This document shows positions 58,284 through 64,000 of a DNA stretch of 64,000 bases, piece by piece. Made by a program: the position numbers and the translations under genes. The notes below the pieces were generated by a model. The model saw only the letters and a list, made by a program, of their open reading frames with translations. It was not told the origin of the DNA and made no database searches. The first letter of the stretch is position 1; each line of letters begins with the position of its first letter. Source of the stretch: Hysterium pulicare CBS 123377 (Eukaryota; Ascomycota; Dothideomycetes; Hysteriales; Hysteriaceae). Where the stretch lies: NCBI GenBank assembly GCA_000467715.1, contig AJFK01000296.1, positions 1-64,000 on the forward strand, given 5' to 3'.

Positions 58284-58803
58284 TGCTGTTGAGATGCCTC
58301 AGGCGATCATGGACTGTCGAGAGTGAGATTGGTGAAGGGTCAATCAACTTGAGGAAGTAAGGCTGTCGATTAGGGCTCGCGCCTGGCATGAGTTTGTCGA
58401 GGTTGAAGCGACGAAGTCCTCCGTGCATCGTAAACGGGACCTCTGCATGGCTTTCCCCTGGATGGGCAGAAAATTATTTGCTTTAGGAACTGAAACACTT
58501 CAAGCACATTATCCACTTGAAGTTGAAGTGCCGCCGAGTAGAAAAACTTTCCAGATAGGGCTGCCTATCTATGCACGTCGCCCCGCTTTCTCGCATATTG
58601 TCTCTCTTCATTGGACTCGTATGACGGTCGCTTCCCCGCTAATGTGGTTTCTAGATTGCTGAACGAGCTAATCACGAACAGCAACGTACACTGTACCCAG
58701 GCAAGTAAATCATAATTGCTCTAGAAAGATGAAATACCTGAAAAAGCCCTGCTTTTCTCCCTTCTTCTTGCCATGAGCCTTTCTTCGAACCCAATCAATC
58801 ATC
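58284..58803. other. Intergenic stretch, nothing convincing
   Basis: 520 bp between the MAPEG and dehydrogenase genes on the same strand. A 79-codon open frame lacks an ATG start and family resemblance. Confidence 0.4.
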
Positions 58804-59658
58804 ATGGCGAAGCATTTTCGCGACAAGGTTATAGTCATTACAGGAGGTGCCTCCGGAATTGGCCATGCAACAGCAAGGCTCCTAGCCTCCCAAGGTGCGA
58901 AAGTCTCCATCGCCGACATCCAAGAAGAAAAGCTCCTCCAAGTGAAGAAAGAAATCGAAGAAGAGAACGGGCAATGCATGATAACGGTAGTCGATATTCG
59001 CGACGATAAGCAAGTCGACGACTGGATTCAAAGTACAGTCTCCAAGTTCGGGAAGCTAGATGGAGCAGCCAATATCGCCGGCGTCGTGGGTAAAGACTAC
59101 ACAGTCCGCACGACTGAGAACATAGATACGGACGATTGGAACTTCGTTCTGGATGTCAATCTCACTGGCATGATGAGGTGTCTTCGAGCTCAGATACCCA
59201 ACATGAATTCTGGTGGAGCCATCGTGAACACTGCGAGCATAGCTGGTCAAATCGCCGTCGAGACTGGCGGCGCCTACGCTGTCTCGAAGTACGGGGTTAT
59301 TGGGCTGTCTAAGTGTGCGGCGAAGGAGCTAGGTCCGAAAGGCATCAGACTTAATGTTATCGCACCGTAAGTCAAGTCCTGGATATCAGTTTTCATCACA
59401 AGATATTCAGCTTGACCATTATGTTCAGCGGTCCAATCGACACACCGTTGGTGCCGGAGCGAAGCGGCAATGTCAACTTCAGAGATTTCGTAGCCATGAA
59501 GCGTGTCGGGCAGCCGGAGGAGATAGCGAATACGATCGAGTTCCTCTTGAGCGACAAATCGAGCTACATGACAGGTAATCGACCCGATCAAACGCTTTTA
59601 GATCCTTCGACTGACAGTAACAGGCACCGTCGTGAACGTTGATGGCGGGTGGTTATGA
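58804..59658 (+). CDS. Classical short-chain dehydrogenase/reductase (FabG-like)
   Basis: Three exons: 58804-59366, 59429-59574 and 59624-59658, 247 residues, standard for classical SDRs. Motifs in order: VIVITGGASGIGHATA (cofactor loop TGxxxGIG), IADIQEEK (acidic end of strand 2, favouring NAD), VVDIRD, ANIAG (NAG variant), LDVNLTGMMRC, IVNTASIAG (catalytic Ser) and AYAVSKYGVIGL (YxxxK). Across the first splice the product reads NVIAPGPIDTPLV, and the last exon restores TVVNVDGGWL. Such enzymes oxidise or reduce secondary alcohols and ketones. The substrate is unknown. All three catalytic residues are present. Confidence 0.94.
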
Positions 59659-60369
59659 GCATAAGGTTATTTGAGAATGTACGTGGATCGGTGAGTAGGA
59701 TAGAGGCTTAAGATTCGGAAAGTGAATGATTTTGAAAGACCGAATGACACCTAAACACTTATTTAGATCAGCCAGACGGGGAATTTGATGCGAAAATGCG
59801 AACTGCGGAGTAGACGCTATCGGACAGGTAACACGTGGTCACGCATCTTTATCATTAATCCTGCTGTGGCTTCGGTTGTGGTGCACCAAACGTATGGCTA
59901 ATGCGTTTAGCCCCCGTAGAAGAGCATTCACGAATCTGATTTTCTGAGTCTGTCATAGTTTCTTTTTGATATGAAAAGCATACTATAGTCCGCAAGGAGA
60001 CTTTAGAAAGAATGGTCCACCTTTCGTGGTCGTGTTGCCACCTCGAGGCATCGGATATCGAAAAACCCAGACCAATAACAGCCAGCCAAACGCCGAAAAT
60101 ATATATCTCGAACGATCGTAGGGAGAAACTGAAATTCTATTTTTCAAGAAAGAAATTCGTCAAGCTTCATCGTCTTGAAAACACCCAGCCCCGAAGTTGA
60201 GGCCGCATTCATACTCGGCCGGGTGATTGCTAAGCGGAAAATGCAGGGATATGCTGACGATGATGACTTGCATTCGTTTCCGAATCGTCTTTTTGAGCAT
60301 CCATTAATATAACTGGTGAGTATCGAAAGGGTATGATTTACCTCAGCTTTCACCGTCCGGCACTGGTCG
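59659..60369. other. Convergent intergenic stretch, nothing recognised
   Basis: About 710 bp between the dehydrogenase stop and the small minus-strand gene. No recognisable coding or RNA feature. Confidence 0.45.
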
Positions 60370-60672
60370 TCAGTATGCGGCGAGGGCAAGGAACCAGGTA
60401 GCATACACAGCGACAAGAAAGATGTTCAAGTAAATAACGAAGCGCCACTCGTCGTTGAGTTGTATGGTATCCATTGTTTCGGCAGAGCGGAATGCTAGCT
60501 GGAGAGATGTCTGAGTAAAATGAATCGGTAAGAAAAGATCTCCTAGACCCAATAAGTTACTTGGAGAAGCAGTGAAAGCGTGAGGGAGGGTGTTGATTAT
60601 GTATTCCTCGATTTGTGCTGCCTTCGGGGTTTGTGGGGTCTCGGGTTTGTAAAGACTGCAGGATTCGGACAT
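60370..60672 (-). CDS. Small protein with one C-terminal membrane segment
   Basis: Single-exon frame of 100 residues from ATG 60672. The N-terminal part is polar (MSESCSLYKPETPQTPKAAQ), the middle moderately hydrophobic, and the last 23 residues form a membrane helix (FVIYLNIFLVAVYATWFLAL) ending AAY at the C-terminus, a tail-anchored layout. I recognise no family. It may be genuine given the organised plan, but nothing else supports it. Confidence 0.4.
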   Translation of the reverse strand: MSESCSLYKPETPQTPKAAQIEEYIINTLPHAFTASPSNLLGLGDLFLPIHFTQTSLQLAFRSAETMDTIQLNDEWRFVIYLNIFLVAVYATWFLALAAY

Positions 60673-61298
60673 CGTAAATGTGAAACGAACATCATCGAAT
60701 CGAAGCTGCGACGCATCTTTTGCGCAAATGATACATGATACAATAAAAGCGACATAGTCATGGGTGCGCTAGTAGACTGTACTCAGAATTCGTGATCTGG
60801 GAGGCTGAGAACCCACCGCGAACACAAAATACGATCAGTACCCGGCCTTGCAGACAATTCAGCCAGATACTGGAGATCTATGATGTTGACTCTAACAAGG
60901 AAGAATAGGAATGCCATGTGTTGATAGCGGCGTGATGGTACAGCGATGGATGGCCTAGTGTTTGCTACGCCCAGGCCCCAATCGTTGATGGTTAGCGCAA
61001 TTCAGAACATTCACCTACCCAGACGCAGCGGCCGGTCCTACATATCAGTATCATCGCTCCTGAACAATGTCCCAATAGGTAACTCTTTTCCTTGAACTTC
61101 TACGTCTCAATTCATATACGAACTGTAATCAATATCTCAACATATATCACTGTTCTATCGGAGTTCTACCTGGACTTAAGGGAACCGGACGAATATCGCA
61201 CGCGTCAAGAGCTTATAATCTCTTCGATCGTCACACCACAGCAATCCCACATATTTTTTCGAGACTGTACTAGTCGAGTTCAAGTCTATTAAAGCATT
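60673..61298. other. Divergent intergenic stretch
   Basis: About 630 bp between divergent starts. No recognisable feature beyond promoters presumed on both sides. Confidence 0.45.
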
Positions 61299-62382
61299 AT
61301 GGTGAATCTACAAATCGTGCGAGCAAACAACGCCGCACTAAAAGAACTATCCCCAGGCCTCGTAGCAGTATTCGGTACATATACTCTCTCCCTCTCCTCA
61401 AACTCGATCACCTACTCATCTCACTAATCCGTCTCCAAAAGTCGGCGGCACCAGCGGCATAGGCTACACAACAGCCCGAGAATTCGTCCGCCAAACCCGT
61501 TCCCCAACCATCTATCTAATTGGCCGCTCCGAAACCTCAGCCAGTCAAATAATCTCCGAGTTCCACACCATAAACCCCACCGCCCGGCTCAACTTCATCA
61601 AAAGCGACGTCTCTCTTCTTCGGAACGTCGACACAGCCTGTCGCGAAATCGCATCCAAAGAGCGAAGTCTCAATCTCCTCTTCCTAACCGTCGGCTATCT
61701 AACGACAAAAGGCCGCGACCCCACCCCGGAAGGCCTGGACAAGAAATTCAGCGTGCATTACTACTCCCGGATGCGGTTTGTGGCAAACCTGCTTCCGCTC
61801 TTGGCCACCGCGTCTACAGGATCAGAATCAAATCTCTCCCGCGTCGTCTCGGTGCTAGATGCCGATGCGCGAGGCGGCGGCGCACTGAATATGCAGGATC
61901 TGAGTCTGAAGCAGAACTTCTCGCTTCAGAATTGCGCGGCTCACGCTTGCTCGATGAATAATCTCGCCCTTGAATACCTCGCTTCGAAGAACCAGCGCAC
62001 CTCGTTCATACATGCCTCCCCGGGCAGCGTTCAAACAGGTATCTTGCGTGAGTTTGGCGCTGTTACTAGGACAGCGATAAAGGCTCTCGCGTTTCTGATG
62101 AAGCCTTGGTTTGTGCCGTTGCAGGAGAGCGGGGAGAGGCATTTGTATGCGGCTACCAATAAGTCGTATGCATCGAGAGCTGCGAAGGAGGAGAGTGCGG
62201 TGGTGGGGAGTACGGGTGAGAAAGGAGATGGGAGTTATTGGTTGCGTTGGGATGGAGAGAGTGTGGGACAGGCGGCTTTGAAGAGGATGGGAGCGTTGAG
62301 GGAGAAGGGGGCCGAGGAGAAGATTTGGGAACATACTGAGGAGGTTTTCAGGAAAATTTGTAAGGAAGACAGGGCGTATTGA
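61299..62382 (+). CDS. Atypical short-chain dehydrogenase lacking the YxxxK pair
   Basis: Two exons, 61299-61374 and 61442-62382, 338 residues, with a 67-bp intron just before the Rossmann loop; splicing gives VAVFVGGTSGIGYTTAREF. Further Rossmann marks are IYLIGRS, FIKSDVSLLRNVD, LNLLFLTVGYL (NAG replaced), VHYYSRMRFVANLLPLL and VVSVLDADARGGG. Where the catalytic Tyr-x-x-x-Lys is expected the protein reads SLQNCAAHACSMNNLALEY, with no Tyr/Lys pair; HASPGSVQTGI follows. This divergent SDR group is common among fungal secondary-metabolism accessory genes. Whether it binds NADP without classical catalysis is unknown. Confidence 0.88.
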
Positions 62383-62569
62383 GGGGTGAAGATTATGTGA
62401 GGTTTAGTAAATTTCACTTTAATTGCGATACTATCTTGTAACGATATCTATTAGGCGATGTTCAACTTTTCAAAGTAATTGATTCCAACAGGGAACGACG
62501 ATCGAATTACCCTGAAATCTCCACAAGCATATACTTGAAGTACTTTCTCTCAAAATTGAAGCTGCTCCT

Positions 62570-64000
62570 TCACAATAACACACTCCTAATACTCTCTACC
62601 TCCCCCCAAACTCTCTCTCCAGCCTCCCCTAGCACAGCCCCACACCACGGTAGCCCATACCTCGTCATCACATTTCGCACATCTTTCCAGCCATCTAACT
62701 CTATAATGACACTTAGCTTCACGAGTCGTGCTATATACCACGCCCGTTCTGCAGCCGAAGAATTCGAGGGAGTACCATGATCCTGGCGCTCGGTGTGTGG
62801 TCGCGAGATAGTGCGGCTATATGCTATGGGCGGTAGGACGTGAAACCAGAGGAGGAAGGGGAGCGTGGAATCTGGGAAGGAAGGTTCTTCTGGCATTGAG
62901 GTTGAGATAGGGTTGAAGTAATGGTCTAGGTTTGGGTTAGAATCTTGATTTGGATGTTCTGGTGGAGAATTGAGTGGCAAAGTCTCCAAGCATTTTCGTA
63001 GCTCAGACAGAACACGCGAAGTCGTTGACGCGAGAGGGTATTCTTGGAGAATGAGCTCTATGTACAAGAGAGAGGCGAAGCGGAGGAGTTCTGATATTGC
63101 GGAAGGTGGAAGACGTGATGGAAGTATACTGACGTCCTCTTCTATTAGTAAGGTTATCGATGTAGGCGAAGGGTTGTAAGATTGGAGGAGAAAGCGTTGA
63201 ATGGTGGTAGAGCAGAAATGGAGTCCATAGGATCGAATCTGCAGCTCGAATTTGCATATGCGTGGTTGATTGCTCGCGAAAAAAGGGAAAGCATAGAAAT
63301 GACACTAAAGAGTGGTTCGTCAATTTTGTTGATGCGGAGTAGGTCGAAGAAAGACTCGTTGGGGAGTCTAGGATTTGGGGTGGGAGGAAGGCGGTTCGAA
63401 AGGCTGGGTTCCAGGCCGAGGGTGTGGGAACTTCGAGCTGTGGTGAGTGCAGGAAGGCTACGGCGCCGATGGTGTCGGTACGGTAGAGCTTCATTTGTAG
63501 AGCAATGGACAGAAGGTGCATGCCGCCTGTTAAATCGAGCATGTGTCTAGTACCTTTCATGTGGACGAGCCATTTGTCCACGTTGCCGAGGAGAGCCTAG
63601 CAAGAGCGAATAGGTTAGCATTGAATCTCCACAATAGAACGATGTGGGAGAATTTAGGTATTTGTTAACGAATAAGGCGGAGAGGCATCAAGAAAGGAAG
63701 GAAACGGGCTAGAGGTCTTCAGAACTGGAGCCCGCTTACCTCCGACATAGCGAGACAGCTCACAGCCCAAATCAACGACGCATCCGCGCTTTCCTGCTGC
63801 TTAATCCTATCCTGTATCTTCTCAAGCGCACGTGCCATCTGAATTTCCGCTTCTTCATTCTCTTTCTTCCCCTGCAGAATCCCAAGATAAGTCGTCGACA
63901 TGTACAGTCCAGCATAGGTCAGCATCTCATCCACGAACTGAGAGTCAAACCAAAGTTGACGGAATGGATTGTAAGCCAAGAGAACGTCCTGGGGGTATAT
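62570..64000 (-). CDS. Fungal transcription-factor regulatory-domain protein, C-terminal part (cut by window end)
   Basis: Minus-strand exons 64000-63740 (open at the edge), 63596-63134 and 63090-62570, the last 414 residues. Introns are 143 and 43 bp; the second (donor GTCAGT) is short but needed for frame. The sequence follows the fungal_trans_2-type domain: FDSQFVDEMLTYAGLYMSTTYLGI, ADASLIWAVSCLAMSE spliced to ALLGNVDKWLVHMKGTRHML, LTGGMHLLSIALQMKLYRTD, LLRFASLLYIELILQEYPL and LPFLLWFHVLPPIAYSR. A zinc cluster, if any, would lie upstream outside the window. It is probably the regulator of a neighbouring gene set; that is inference. It converges with the atypical dehydrogenase, with 187 bp between stops. 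Confidence 0.82.

Overview
This window is nuclear DNA from a filamentous ascomycete (Pezizomycotina). Introns are short (mostly 44-80 bp) with GTRNGT donors, CTAAC-like branch points and YAG acceptors. Fungus-specific families include Zn2Cys6 regulators, palI and a QDE-1/SAD-1 class RNA-dependent RNA polymerase. Leotiomycetes is my best guess at class level, but that is inference from general protein character and was not tested. I rebuilt exon structures by hand from splice signals and reading-frame continuity. Where coordinates are joined, every exon phase was checked to give an open frame.

Layout. 0-9 kb: the C-terminal end of an RBR-type ubiquitin ligase, a long disordered protein of unknown function, and a protein carrying an I-PpoI-like His-Me-finger zinc-loop domain. 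9-17 kb: a secreted lactonase-type beta-propeller, an HDHD5/CECR5-like HAD protein divergent from a Zn2Cys6 regulator, and a short-chain dehydrogenase. 17-29 kb: ribosomal protein eL37 (four exons), Elongator subunit Elp6, a 1430-residue RNA-dependent RNA polymerase, and an unknown 1104-residue coiled-coil protein. 30-41 kb: mitochondrial D-lactate dehydrogenase (ten exons, one intron apparently GC-AG), the pH-sensing protein PalI/Rim9, ribosomal protein eS4, and aspartate-semialdehyde dehydrogenase. This stretch is mostly housekeeping.

41-64 kb is looser and more accessory. It holds a Zn2Cys6 regulator, a PHO84-type phosphate permease, and a decaying segment (about 49-53 kb) with remnants of a cysteine-rich membrane protein and a J-domain gene interrupted by one in-frame stop. 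After these come a SAM methyltransferase, an unknown protein, a MAPEG membrane protein preceded by a small inverted-repeat element, two more short-chain dehydrogenases (one without the usual catalytic Tyr/Lys), a small tail-anchored-looking protein, and the C-terminal part of another fungal regulator cut by the window edge.

The genes do not form one pathway. The only loose functional grouping is the oxidoreductase/methyltransferase/MAPEG/regulator set at 53-64 kb, which has no visible polyketide or peptide synthase. The most unusual items are the His-Me-finger domain in what looks like a host nuclear protein, the two decaying genes, and the inverted-repeat element.
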